Part shown: positions 51,848 through 63,530 of the stretch, one piece after another
Position numbering within the stretch: the first letter of the stretch is position 1
How the letters are laid out: every line of letters starts with the position of its first letter
Origin: Arctopsyche grandis
Taxonomy: Eukaryota > Arthropoda > Insecta > Trichoptera > Hydropsychidae
DNA length: 64,000 nucleotides
Assembly (NCBI RefSeq): GCF_051622035.1
Contig: NC_135357.1
Span: 17,826,256 to 17,890,255 of the forward strand
Direction: 5' to 3'
Made by a program: the position numbers and the translations under genes
The notes under the pieces: model-generated
Database searches by the model: none
What the model was told of the DNA's origin: nothing
What the model saw: only the letters and a program-made list of their open reading frames with translations

Positions 51848-52480
51848 CTTTAAATATTGGAAAAGGGGATCATACAGTTTTTCATTGTTTTTCAGTTTGT
51901 CTATTCTTTGTCGTAGATAATATGCTCCAGGACGACCTTTTGTTACAAACCTCTTTTTATTCTCTCTGACATCTATGGAACATTAATATTAAATTATATG
52001 ACTATTTTCAATGTGGTAAATAAAATTATTATATTACGATAAACAATATTTAATTTAGCAAATGATTGATTAAAGTAAAAAACGATAAAATGTATAAATG
52101 ATAAACGATATAAAATGTAAAATACTCGAAGAGAAACATCATATGTAACAGATTTAGTTGCTATTTCGAAATCGGCCGCTTTCAATAAATACGTCCATAT
52201 TATTATTAACTGAAAACTTACTTAAAAATGAGAATATATAATATAACAACTATCAAAAAGAACCATTGCATATAAAATGATTTTTATTATAAAGAAAAGA
52301 TACTTAATTTTAGACAAAATAAAAAATATATGCATGCGAATAGTACAATAATCTTACCTTGGGATAAATATTGTGTAAGGGATATACATAGTGTTGAAAA
52401 TTTTAATCACAATAAAAACTAAGCAGAAAAACAGACAAAAAACCAAAACGTTTAGTTCTGAGCAGGACTAGATATAGTTC

Positions 52481-53166
52481 TGTGGCGGCTCGCTATACGA
52501 CATGGTTGAGTTTGGTCGCCTTCCTGCGAGTGGGGACCAACTCGATTGTGTTCGGAGCTAGCTACTGACTGCCTTCAGCTGTCATAAATAAAACATGTGC
52601 ATTAACATGCCAGTCGTCTCATTCGTTCATCCCCCATAACTGGTGACCCCCGACATCGAGCCACGCAGCCTCGATTAATTCAGCATGCCGCTCATCCCTG
52701 CCTCGCCGAGCCAGGCGGGAAAGCTACCCGCCGCGCCGCCATCGCCATCGACACAGCACGCCGCGGCCCGCGGGTGACAATAAACGAGCAGACACGGCTA
52801 CCTACCTACCTACCGACTGGAGTCCAGCCACAACGTCGATGACAGGTGCTTAATAAAAATGGGGGAGCGAATGAGACGACGATCTTGACAGCTGGATGTG
52901 GAGTCATGCGCGATCCAGTACACATAAAACGGTCATCCAGCACCACAAGACATACACCACCTCAGCACCATCATCATCATCAAGGCCCCGTCCGTCCTCA
53001 CGAGCGTCGTCACGCCGGACGGGCGGCAGTGCCACAACACCTCCACGAGCCACAACGACTAACGATCCAGCTCGGAGTATCATCAACCACATCGATGCCC
53101 CCGCCGCCCCACCAACCGACATCAGCCTCGGAAGAGCGGCGCCGGCGTAGCATCGCATCGGCGCGA
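52481..53166 (+). mobile_element. TRIM family copy, 3'-truncated
   Basis: LTR at 52481-52638 followed by the same primer-site-like ctggtgacccccgac and interior as 13028-13560, including the MPLIPASPSQ frame. It stops near gcatcggcgcgac with no right LTR and passes into another repeat. Divergence from the complete copy is low. Confidence 0.85.
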
Positions 53167-53167
53167 C

Positions 53168-53230
53168 TTTTTGTAAAAAAGGTTCGGCAAACCTTTAACA
53201 ATGCATTTACAACATTTGAACAATAAACGG
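53168..53230 (+). repeat. Hairpin repeat aaaggttcggcaaaccttt, copy 1
   Basis: The unit ttgtaaaaaaggttcggc, aaacctttaacaatgcattt and acaac also occurs at 53828-53870 and 56092-56135. The core aaaggtt cggca aaccttt forms a 7-bp stem. Confidence 0.75.
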
Positions 53231-53827
53231 CACCTTGGTTATCCTACCTCTAACAATAAAACAACTCAAATGCACTTTAAAAAGTACGATGCATAGACAT
53301 AGATATAAATTCTACATCTATGGTATGATTTGTACTATGTCCTGTTTCGTATTTTTTAAGGAATATAATTTTTTTGATTCTTATTTCTTATTCCGCCTGT
53401 GTGCTTTGAACACATTTGTACATATGTATGGTAGGGGTAGGCCTGAATTGATACGAATTGAATCTTCACTGGTTAGATTCGATGTTTCCGTCATCTTACC
53501 AGTTGTCGACAGCACAAAATATTTCGACTTTTTTTTCGATAATGTTTGAGCTCTTTTTGATCTATAATTGTTTTCATTTGATGGAACCCCAATTTGAGCC
53601 GGCTTCTTTTAAAATCTCATTTCAAGTGTCATTGCTTGTCGACGTGCTCAAATCGTTGTAGATTTTATCAACGATTCTGCTGATATACAATTAATTGATG
53701 AACCTTGTAAGAATTTTGCCCAAAGCATGAAATTCAACAAAACAAAATATATGTACTTACTTCGAAATCATAAAACCTTTTTTAAGTAGCTTATTACTAG
53801 AGGTAGGATAGTCACAGTGCTATCCAT

Positions 53828-53870
53828 TGTTCGGCAAACCTTTAACAATGCATTTACAACCTTTTGAAGA
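53828..53870 (+). repeat. Hairpin repeat, copy 2 (partial)
   Basis: Starts at ttgttcggcaaacc and continues like copy 1; the left half of the stem is missing. Confidence 0.65.
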
Positions 53871-54849
53871 ATACACGGCCCCCTCAGGCTCCGGTGTCTA
53901 CTTATTACAGCGATTCCTTTCCTGGCTTAGACCATCCTACTCAAAAGTAACATAAGAAATAACCGACCTCATTAGTATTCATTGATCATAGTATTTCATT
54001 AATCATTAAGTTCATAATATTTTCGAAATGCATGTCCCCGGGACTAGGTATACAATATGAAAGTGACCATTCGCCCTATTATCCATGCAAAAAATAAGTC
54101 CTTTTTTTTTTTGTTTAATACGTCCTTTAGGCACTATGCATACAATTTATGGCGAAGTGCTTTTAACAAGATTTTTTTATAATATACTTACTTTTTTATG
54201 TCTGATAAAACTGTAGTGATGTTCAAAGATGCACGTGCTGTCTCTTTTACATTTTTTGGAGAGCTTTGTGTAGAAGGTAGAAAAAATGTGTGTATTGGGC
54301 ATCGATCAATTGAAAAATCTCAAAAACAATAGCCAATAAAAAACTTATTACGGAATCGGAATCAACACTATGAATTTAGTCGAAATGTATAATAATAATA
54401 TTTTTGGCACAAAATTTGTGGTCATTTTTTTTCTAAAATAAGAATAAAATTTGCATGAAATCGACAATCCTCCCTTTATCTTTATCTTCAATTACGATGT
54501 TTTTTGGAAGAAATGAAATGAATAAAGAGCGATTAACAGTCCTCACAATGAAACAAGTTTCTTTTATAAAAACATAAAATTTCAAAATATTTTATGGCTC
54601 TATGGAGATTGGATATGTCTACTCAAATTCTAGTGTTCGAGGAAATCTGGTATATAGGGGCTGTCGTAATGCGTACAAGGGTCTTCCTTTGTCCTTCAAT
54701 TTTTTTGCTCGTAAATGGTTGGGTTGGAAAGGTTCAAATAGGTGCCGAAGTTTTCAATTCGTTTGTGGGCTTTAGAATCTTCCTTTCTTACCTGTTTTCA
54801 AACGTACGTCTTTAAATCTCACTAGTATCATGCGCGATATGCATTTATC

Positions 54850-55024
54850 GGTAATTGGATTATTAGTCACATTGCTGTGGTCACAAAGACAATTTTTGGC
54901 ATTAAAATCGTGAATACGCAATATTTGGCACTCAAGTTCTCGTTAGTATGATGGACTTTTCGTCTGCCAGATGTTCCGTTATAGAAATATATACCAGTGC
55001 TTTGTGACCAGTAATCACGGAACC
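54850..55024 (-). mobile_element. Mutator-like miniature element, family M1 copy 3
   Basis: Inverted copy of 15615-15818 and 19850-20038, with ends ggtaattggattattagtca and the inverted ggttccgtgattactgg. Flanks gcatttatc and ggttttatc agree at 7 of 9 bases. Confidence 0.78.
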
Positions 55025-55383
55025 GGTTTTATCAATGAAATACCAATATATGTAGACGTTGACTTGTTCTCCATCTCGTGGAGATGTCAAATGATCATTT
55101 TCATTATTAATTGACCCATATTATTTTTTATTTCTAGTATTTTTGTTCATATTATTTTTTAGTTGTATTTATTTTGTTTTCTTTTTTTATTTCCGGGCAT
55201 AGTGACGCATTGGGACAACCTAAAAAGTCACTACGGTCTAATTTTAATTTTGGAATAAATACAAAATAACAAATCTTTTCGACCGATAGAAATCGACATT
55301 TTATTTAGGGTTTATTTATTTAAAAAAACGGAAACATACATTATTACAATTTTATAAATAACATTGACATACATATGTAGATA

Positions 55384-55566
55384 GCTTGGAAAGATCAATT
55401 GCTCTATACGAATGTTTCGGCTACAGACAATACGAGTCCAAGTAAATTAAAACGACACCCTGAAACTACGCATTCTGTATACGTTGCTAAACCCATAGAA
55501 TATTTTCAAAGAAAATTAGATCAGTTAAATAAACAGAAGCAAATAAATAGTTTCTGTTCCATTAAA
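55384..55566 (+). pseudogene. Fragment of a BED-finger hAT transposase
   Basis: The frame reads LYTNVSATDNTSPSKLKRHP, then ETTHSVYVAKPIEYFQRKLD and QLNKQKQ. This matches the second half of a BED zinc finger and the start of the following helix in hAT transposases (pattern KPxKLKRHLETxHxxxxxKPxEFFxRKL). The catalytic regions are absent. Confidence 0.65.
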
Positions 55567-55710
55567 TGCACTGCTACTATAGTACAATGTGTCTTATATT
55601 ACATATTAATATTTACTAAATACTCGAGAATATTTTCTGTATTTGTTGGTTACGTACGGTTGCTGGGACGTCCAGAGTCTAGATTCTAGACCCAGCTAGC
55701 CAGAGAAATA

Positions 55711-55746
55711 TTATAATAACATTTATAAATGATAAATGTTATTATA
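55711..55746. repeat. Short palindrome
   Basis: ataataacatttat and its complement ataaatgttattat flank a small loop. It directly precedes ctagaggtaggaccggaag, a phrase similar to one at 53787. Confidence 0.65.
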
Positions 55747-56091
55747 ACTAGAGGTAGGACCGGAAGCGTGCTTTTTCCAGGAAACAGGGCAAATTACAAA
55801 GCTAGAGAAAAATAAAAAAAGGTTCATCATAAAAATGAACAAAGCACGGCGAACAATGAACAATGAACTTCGCAAAGTTGGTCCGCTCTTTAATTATAAC
55901 ATTTCTCTGGATCTAGCCCTTATTCTTGGCTTACAAACATATTGTGGACAATGATAATAATTTGTAAGTCGTAAATTTTGGTAGCAAAGGCCCTTTTCGA
56001 GACTTCAAGTTTGGGGGGCATCAAGCGCGCTCTCATTTTCAATGTATTTCAACCGGAAGCACGCCGTCTATTGTTCCATTATTGTAAATGC

Positions 56092-56135
56092 TTTGTAAAA
56101 AAGGTTCGGCAAACCTTTAACAATGCATTTACAAC
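56092..56135 (+). repeat. Hairpin repeat, copy 3
   Basis: Same unit as 53168-53230, with the complete 7-bp stem. Confidence 0.75.
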
Positions 56136-56469
56136 ATGTGAACAATGAACAGCGCACTCTGGGTCCGCTCTTTAGTGATAAACCTTCGTTGTTATACATT
56201 GTGTAAACCCATATGACGACGTTTCTGTAATTCAGAACGGTATCGCAACGTTCGACAAAGTCGAATTGATAGATGAGAAAAGTAAACAAACAATGGCTAC
56301 GTCCACACTACCGATATCTACACCTGATACACCCGATATTTAGGAATTTTTCTATAACCAGTTCCTAGATAGTAACCACAGGTTCATGGGCGCCAGCAGG
56401 GGGGGGGGGGGCACTTGTCGCCCCCTGGATTGATTGAAAATAGGCAAATAATGTTATTTTTATTTTAAA

Positions 56470-56826
56470 TCCCTTCGTGTTAGCATAAATAAAGAGTGGA
56501 GAGACAGAACGTTGGCCAGCCAAGTTGGTAGCCAAGATTTCATCGACTTGTTACCTTTTACAAAATTTTATCCGAGTGTCAGGTATGCCTTACTAGTTTT
56601 GCTAACATTACCAGCAACAACATGTACGGTGGAGCGATCGTTCAGTACATTACGTCGTGTAAAAACATGGCTTAGATCTACAATATCAGATGAACGTCTG
56701 TCTGGATTGTGCATGTTAAGCGTACACAGAGACAAAGTGAACTGCAACAAAAAATACTTTATGGACAAAATTGTAGATATGTTTGGTAGCGATAACAGGC
56801 GACTTCAGTTCTTGTTTAAAGAATAA
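56470..56826 (+). pseudogene. hAT transposase C-terminal dimerisation domain
   Basis: The open frame ends in the hAT dimerisation signature: LLVLLTLPATTCTVERSFST, LRRVKTWLRSTISDERLSGL and CMLSVHRDKV. These are the residues that conserve the C-terminal helix bundle in ZMYM1-type hAT transposases. All catalytic parts upstream are missing, so it cannot act alone. Confidence 0.85.
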
Positions 56827-56869
56827 ATTTTATATTTAAATTTATGTTGTAATATTTTTTGTTATATAT

Positions 56870-57474
56870 GTTACACCGAATCCATGAAATTGTCTATTAC
56901 AAGCATTCGGCAAGAGAATTGCCGAATGCGTGAAAAATGCAAGCATGTTGCCCAGTTCACGGATTCCGTAAATTCTTTGCCGAATGCGTGAACTGAACAG
57001 CGTGTTATATTACAACCAGGTGTCAAAGTGACAGCTGAATAAGGATGTTTAATATAGTTTAATTTACATATTATTATGTATAAAATGACTACATACATAT
57101 GTTTCACTGTTAAAATATTGATCAAAATGTATAAAAATGGCATTAATTTATGTTTAAGTCATATGAGATGATCGAAACATATGTATGTAGTCATATTATA
57201 CATAATAATATGTAAATTAAACATCCTCATTCAGCTGTCACTTTGACACTTGTCCACGCTGTCCAGTTCTAAAAAACAACACCGGAGCGCTGCGGTCTAT
57301 TCGCCGACTCCATGTTTTGAGCAGATAAATTCTTGCCGAATACACGCATTCGCCAAAAAATTTGCCAAATCGGTGAACTGGGCAACATGCTTGCATTTTT
57401 CACGCATTCGGCAATTCTCTTGCCGAATGCGTGTAATAGACAATTTCACGGATTCGGTGTAACATATACATATA
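56870..57474. mobile_element. 600-bp palindromic element nested in the hAT
   Basis: Left arm starts gttacaccgaatccatgaaa; the right arm ends with the complement ggattcggtgtaac. Outer arms of about 90 bp (attcggcaagagaattgccg, gcaagcatgttgccca) and an inner inverted pair (acatacatatg / catatgtatgtagtcat, ataataatatgtaaatta) are all inverted. It may be one foldback or two nested ones. Confidence 0.8.
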
Positions 57475-57719
57475 TTGTGTTCATAAAAAAATTGTTGCTA
57501 CAGTATGCCCTTCATTACTACAGTGTCCTGTCCGTTCGTTCACCATACAAATACGCTACAGTAAATTAAAACTACATTAAAACATTACTAAAAATATAAA
57601 AATTTTGCCCCCCCTTAGAAAATTTTCTGCAGGCGCCCATGCACAGGTTGTAATATGGGAACTGGATATGGAAAAATTACTAAATATCGGGTGTAGATAT
57701 CGCTAGTGTGGTCGTAGCC

Positions 57720-57906
57720 AATAGATCGAGTTCGGTGTTGCCAGCGCGGGGACAAAGAGAGCTGGTGTGCGGTGTCGAGGGAGGGAGGCGGGGGTCGGAG
57801 TAGGGGAGGGGCGCTACCAGCTGCGGAAGCAACGAACTGCACGGCGCAGAGCGGGGGACGGGGATCGGGGATCGGTGTGGGTGCGTGGGTGTACACTGTG
57901 ATTCAC
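57720..57906 (+). promoter_or_regulatory. GC-rich block left of the 5.3-kb insertion
   Basis: A G-rich, CpG-containing stretch (gggagggaggcgggggtc, agcgggggacggggatc) that ends abruptly at AT-rich sequence at 57907. In composition it resembles the GC-rich block resuming at 63243; together they look like a promoter and 5' UTR split by an insertion. Confidence 0.45.
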
Positions 57907-59377
57907 TGTAAGTTCGCCTAATGCAATTCACCTAATTCGAGTATACCTAAGCGAGTTGGTCGAATATCAACATACCGAACGACGACCATACCTAATGTCA
58001 TACATACCTAACTGCAGTTTACCTAATACAAATTGATCGAATGAAGGTTGTTTTACGTTGACGGATAGATGGCACTTTTGCATTGATAATTTCAAGATTA
58101 TTTAAAACAAAATAAAATATTAAGTTGTATTTTAAAATTTATATTTTATTAATAGATGAAGTCGATCACTGTTTTTAAAAAATGTGCGTGTTTGGCTGTG
58201 TATTTTAGTAATAATTCAAACACCATTAAATATCTTTGAAACTGAAACACTGAAACTTTTTACTGTGTAATAAAATTTTAATCGTTGCGCTATAATTTTT
58301 TTTTTCATTTTCAAATCTGCCGGAAGTAGCATTATTTTTCTTTGAATTATTATATATCCTAGACCGTGTATCGAACTGAAATTTTATATCTATAACTTGT
58401 ATTAACTTGTACGCTCGAACTTACACTATTTTTTGGACTTATTAATTAAATGTCTACTCTTATCGAAAAAATATAGTCCTTCAATTAATATTACATAAAT
58501 AATAAATAATCAATAAGTTTTATAAACCGGAAACGAGCCTTTTATTACATACAAATCTCAAAAATGATGCGACTGCTGCTGCCGATGCTGCTGATTTTTT
58601 CGAAACTATTGGATACTCACATTAAACTAATAGTTGATAGTGTCATGCCGACTCGAATTGCAAGTCAAGTGCCGTTTTATTAAGTGATAAGCAATACTGT
58701 GTTACATTCATTGAAAGCCTACGTTCTATAAATCATATTCATTAAGTAGATAGAAGAAACGGAATTCAGCGAAGAAATGTCATACGATGAACACTTACCA
58801 TTTTACATATCGACTAATTCCGATAAGTCATATTTTAAATCCATTGTCATATGAAATAATTATTATATATGGGATAGATGAAACATATTGTGACTAATCA
58901 GAATATATTACAACAGGTAAATACACTTTTACTATACATATGTACTCTGTTAATATTTTTCTTATATAGATATATACTTTTTACCCGAACACTAGAAAAA
59001 GTCAAAGATTTGTGGAAACATTGTGTTTCATTTGATACTTACTCTAGAGAACAGCTGGCATTGTTATCATTAACAATCTTTGAGTTTTACTGAACAACAT
59101 TTCAAATCTATTTTCAAACAAGAAATCGAACGGAAATAAACTAGAAAATATATATCACTCTTTATCTTCCGGCGACAATTCGTCTTAGATTGTAGAAGAC
59201 AAGAGTCTCCACTTGCTGAAGTTAAAAATTATAAAGAAAAAGTAAATATATATTAATTATTTAAATAATGGGAATAAAAAGTACACAGTAAAATTTTTTA
59301 AATTGAAAGAAATAGAGTCTTTTGAAATTTTTTTAATACACAATAGTTATGACAAATATTAATAAACACGAAAACAC

Positions 59378-59710
59378 AGTATTTAATGAATGGTCTGGTA
59401 TACAAATATTTAAAATATAAAAAAACTCATGGTGTGGTGATTTATTGGCAGTCTTTTCACTACACAATAACCATGAGCGGTGACACATCACTTGCAAAAC
59501 TTGATTTTAAGTGGCAGCCATTACATAACAATTCATTCCACAATAACAACAATTCAAAACAACATATCAATTCGGAAATCAACGAAAACACAGTATTTAA
59601 TCATTGGTCTCGTATACAAATATTTAAAATATAAAAAAAACTCATGGGGTGGCGATTTATGCAATAGTATTAAAGCTAATCAGTCTTTTCACTACACAAT
59701 AACCATGAAA
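59378..59710 (+). repeat. Local direct duplication
   Basis: The segment acagtatttaatgaatggtc to cactacacaataaccatga (about 100 bp) recurs about 215 bp further on with few changes. Confidence 0.8.
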
Positions 59711-59879
59711 AGTTATAAACCCCTGATATGATATACATATGTAGTGTTTGTGTCCTTTTGATGTTGTCGATTTTATATGCTAAAAAATCAATTCACTATA
59801 TTAAAAAAAAAAAATTATACTTTCTCGAGAATTTTCCACGATTTGTCCGATATATTTTTGTGCTGGCCACCCCAGACTG

Positions 59880-60180
59880 ACTGACAGTCGCGCGCCAACG
59901 GCTTCGGCATAAACACGTAGTTTTTGTCGCCACCGAAATCACCAGCTCGGCCACTGGTGATGGGTTGTGACGATAGTTGGAGACCAGCGACCAGCGACCA
60001 GCGACCAGCTCCAGTATCGCCAGTATAGCGGTGTGCGCCAGAGGAAGCAGTTGTCTGCAGAGGGTCTGTCTCAGTTGTCGTCCAGAAGGCAGCTACTCAA
60101 CAACTCGTAGCCAGCTACGCGTGGCTAACCTCAAAAGGCACGCGTGCTTTCTGCTTTCTTTGTTTACTCCCCCCCTTTCC
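59880..60180. other. GC-rich island inside the insertion
   Basis: An unexplained GC-rich block with four tandem gaccagc units (59980-60010) and acgcgtgg, acgcgtgc motifs. No long convincing frame. It could be an LTR or the promoter of a gene carried by the insertion. Confidence 0.35.
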
Positions 60181-60369
60181 TCGGTTGCTCTGCTTGATCT
60201 CTGTATAACTTATACAAAATACAGTCGCAATACATAAACAGATTTACGCCCTGTTTTCATTGGTTTACAATTTCCTCCCTTTTTTCCACATCACGCATCC
60301 CACGCACACTACGAAGGAGAAAGGGACAGCAGAGCAGCCGACATCTTAAATTAAAAAATAGCAACTAAC

Positions 60370-60510
60370 ATATAGGTACTTTTATAATATTTCTGATAGA
60401 TTTTTAACTCATTAAAATATATTTTTAAGATCTTTTTTTTTAATTTGTCATAGGACCCAGAATTAATTTTCCCAGGGCCCAGGATATTGCGATACTGGCC
60501 AATCAAAATA
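60370..60510 (-). mobile_element. hAT-like miniature element, family B copy 3 (partial)
   Basis: In inverted orientation it matches the family B left half (cctatgacaaa, tatatttttaat/aaatctatcagaa) and a gggccc-type end near cccagggcccagg. Confidence 0.55.
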
Positions 60511-61699
60511 TGTACACGAATGTTGAATTAATTATACCTCCCACTTTAGATACGGTGGGACTGATTTTTCATTCTATTCATATTTTAATTCATACTCTAT
60601 CATCATTACCTATAAGTAATTATAATCACTGATGATGTTATATTATTATGAATGTGATATCACTCAGGAGATAAATTATTCACATCAATAAAATCATAAT
60701 GAAACTGTGTAAATAATACGTTCTTGAACTAGTACAATTATTTATAATGCTGTATTGTTTTAGATGCAGATACCATTAATAATACTGCAGATTGTTTATC
60801 CTACCAGAACAGTGAAAATGTTGTAAAAGTACTTAAAAGAAGACCAGGAAATCGAATACGGTGGACTAGAGAAATTCATATCTAAATATAAGGGACAACC
60901 CGTGTCTGCAAAAAACCCTAACATCTGGATTGCTCAAAATGTCGGATTTTGGTATTCAGATAACTTCTCCATTGAAAAATCAAAATATTTTTTGCAATGC
61001 ATACTCAAGTCTTGTTGATTCTGCACGGCAAAAGTCGTACATTTGTTCTATAGTCAAAATGAAGCCTTTTTTACGAGGCTCTTTTTTATCATTTAAATGT
61101 ACTTTTGTTATACTCATAATGAACATTTCAAGAAAATATATAATATGCAACTTTTATTTGTGCTGAAATGTAACATGTCAAAATTCAATACTTTCATATA
61201 TACAGTTATATTGTATGCCAAATCACTCCATAAAACTTGAAATAATTCATACCATTAATAATTCATTTAGAATATTGTACTTTAGAAAAATGCCAAATTC
61301 ACTATTTTATTTAATGTAATAATTAAACGCTAGCAAAGCTTTCCCGCAGTTGTTCTCACCAACCACAACCATTAATATGAAGTACACGTATGATTTAAGT
61401 GAAGTTATATTTCGCAATTGCAATCACATTATCTTAGAATAGCACGAAACATTTCATTACTCAATATAATCAATTTCACCCTACTTATTTTATTTATTAA
61501 GTTTTGATAACATGGGAACAATTAAGGTAATGATTTTTTTTTTTAGACATTGGAAAACTATTTCTGAAGAGGAAAGGGTTGGAATAACTGTGGAAACTAC
61601 TGAGGACCCGTTGGTCCTACTCATCGAGCCAAGAATATCCTAAATTTGTTGTTAGTAGATTTATGCGACAACTAATGGAACAGTATCACATTTGTGTTA

Positions 61700-62930
61700 G
61701 CAAAATTTGATATGGGAGCTGTTTCGTTCACAGTTATCGTCGCAGGGAGGCAATCTGCGTTAGAGAATATGTCAAGATTAAAAATGCTGAATTCCATAAT
61801 TTATTGATAAATATTACTTATACTATGCTACTTTTAAATTTTTCGTTCTAGTATATTTAGAACTGAAATTTGGATTTAATGTACGTTTAGAATCCTAGCT
61901 CCACGCTTGAAACCCAATTATAAATGTGATATTAAATTCTGAACTAAAAAAGGATTTCGAAAAAATATGCGGCTTCAAATTTTTAAACTCTTTCCAATGT
62001 TAAATTTTATTTATCGCTGTGTGAATGAGCTGATAAGCATTAAATTTTGTGCGAAACAATTAGACATGTCACAAGCTACAGTTATTGATTGAAATCATTA
62101 TTTACTTAGGGTCTGTGTGGTGTCACTAATAGAACAACCAAATACCATGATCGGTGGAGAAGAGATGGTCATTGAAATTAGCAAACGTCTTTTCGTTTAT
62201 ATACGTACCAAATTTTTTGTAAAAAACTTCTATAGCTTCACACAAGAGTATTTTTATTACATGACTTGATACAATAGTCAATTTTCTTTAACGTTAGTTG
62301 TTTTACATATTGATTATTCATATATTGAAAAGAATATATGTGTTCTGTGTTGTCTGTAATAAGTTGACCATCTGTAATACCACTCATGAGTTTTTATTAT
62401 ATGAAAATGTTTATTATAAATTGGTTTATTTCTGTAACTTGATTAATAAATTATTTATTATTTATTGTATTGCTTGTTTCTTGTCTTGCTATTATTGTTT
62501 ATATTTCATTGTGTTTTGCAATCTACGTATAAATTACTAACTGATTTATATTTGTTATGTATTCATCATAATTTATATTTATTACGTATATTTAAAATTA
62601 TTAATTATTTATTATGGAAATTGTATCAATCGTAGAAATTGTACTAGTCTGTCTATTATACATGCGTTTTCTTCTCACCTTCTTTTAATATTGATGATTG
62701 GAAAGCCAATTTTAATATATGTACAATAAAAAAAATCTGTATATCTTTTTTGATTCCTTTTTATTACTTTGTTTTATCATAAATTTTATTGTAAATATGT
62801 ACAATGTTTGCTATATAATATAGTATAGTATATATAGCAAAAGATAATACAAAGCTACAAAAGCAATTAATTTTTTCAATGTCCTTAATTTAGTTCACTC
62901 GCCATTAGGTGGGAAATCCTTTTTAAATCT
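61700..62930. other. AT-rich interior of the insertion, nothing recognised
   Basis: No coding-like frame, tandem repeat or known element end seen. Confidence 0.5.
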
Positions 62931-63530
62931 TCTGTCGGGCGCAATATGGTGTATATAGAGTTTAAGGGCTTTTTGCAAAGAAATGTTATAACATTTATCT
63001 GTCTATGTTACTACGCCATCTATTGATATCGCGTCGAAAAATTACTAAATAATAAAATTTACTACTATTGGTTTGAAACTCGGCTACTGCTGGTTTGAAA
63101 CTCGAAATTAGGTGAATGTGTCATTCGGTATAAAGATATTAGGTGAATTTACCATTAGGTCAATAGATTTTCGGTAAAAGCGTCATTAGTGGAATTGCAT
63201 TAGGTGAATTGATTTAGGTGTATTGCATTCGACCAATTTACCTGCTCCCGTACACTGTACACTGTACACTGTCGAGTGTAGAGTGTAGCGGTGTGCAGTT
63301 GCGAGTGTGTGAGTGCGTGCGCGCCTCTACACAGTTGCGAGCGCGGGTGTGTCGGGTGTCGGACGAGGCGAGGGGATCGGATCGGATCGGATCGGAACGG
63401 GACGTCATCGTCGCTGCTGTCGCTGCGGCTGAGCGGGGAGGGGATAAGGGGATAAGGGGACGAGGGGAAGAGGGGACGAGGGGCGAGGAGTGGTGAGAGC
63501 GGTGAGAGCGGTGAGCGTAAGGAGCGGTGA

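Larger units (their letters stand above)
51045..51972 (-). pseudogene. hAT/ZMYM (TTF-type) related coding remnant, two exons
   Basis: Exon 51972-51847 encodes KRFVTKGRPGAYYLRQRIDK and further to LFQYLK, and joins in phase to exon 51532-51045, which ends at a stop codon. The C-terminal part (SGIWPASISAHDAQ, LVERGPFQLIDIDF, NGAKSF) resembles the TTF-type zinc-finger start of ZMYM1/hAT transposase proteins. The middle consists of 21-bp (7-residue) repeats rich in Pro, Ile and Ser. The predicted intron (51533-51846) is nearly identical in extent to foldback element FB copy 2. No catalytic part is present, so this is a fragment or a small derived gene. Confidence 0.45.
56385..57641 (+). mobile_element. 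Non-autonomous hAT element with transposase remnant
   Basis: Ends CATGGGCGCCAGCAGG and inverted CATGGGCGCCTGCAG, flanked exactly by the 8-bp duplication CACAGGTT (56377-56384 and 57642-57649). It carries a C-terminal transposase piece and is itself interrupted by a 600-bp palindrome. Confidence 0.9.
56295..57719. mobile_element. Outer palindromic MITE split by a hAT insertion
   Basis: GGCTACGTCCACACTACCGA at 56295 is matched by the inverted GGCTACGACCACACTAGCGA ending at 57719. The similarity continues through gatatctacacc and cccgatatttag to the hAT target site. Without the insertion the element would be about 170 bp, nearly all palindrome. Confidence 0.82.
57907..63242. mobile_element. 5.3-kb insertion with degenerate inverted terminal arrays
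   Basis: Left end tgtaagttcgcctaatgcaa and right end, inverted, ggtaaattggtcgaatgcaa align over about 29 bp (about 23 identical). Both continue inward as arrays of a degenerate ~15-bp unit ending cctaat, cgaat or ccgaa. The GGTAA end resembles those of the Mutator-like elements here. No transposase is recognisable, only short coding-like scraps (58981-59093, 60765-60884, 61547-61640). No exact target duplication was found. Confidence 0.6.
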
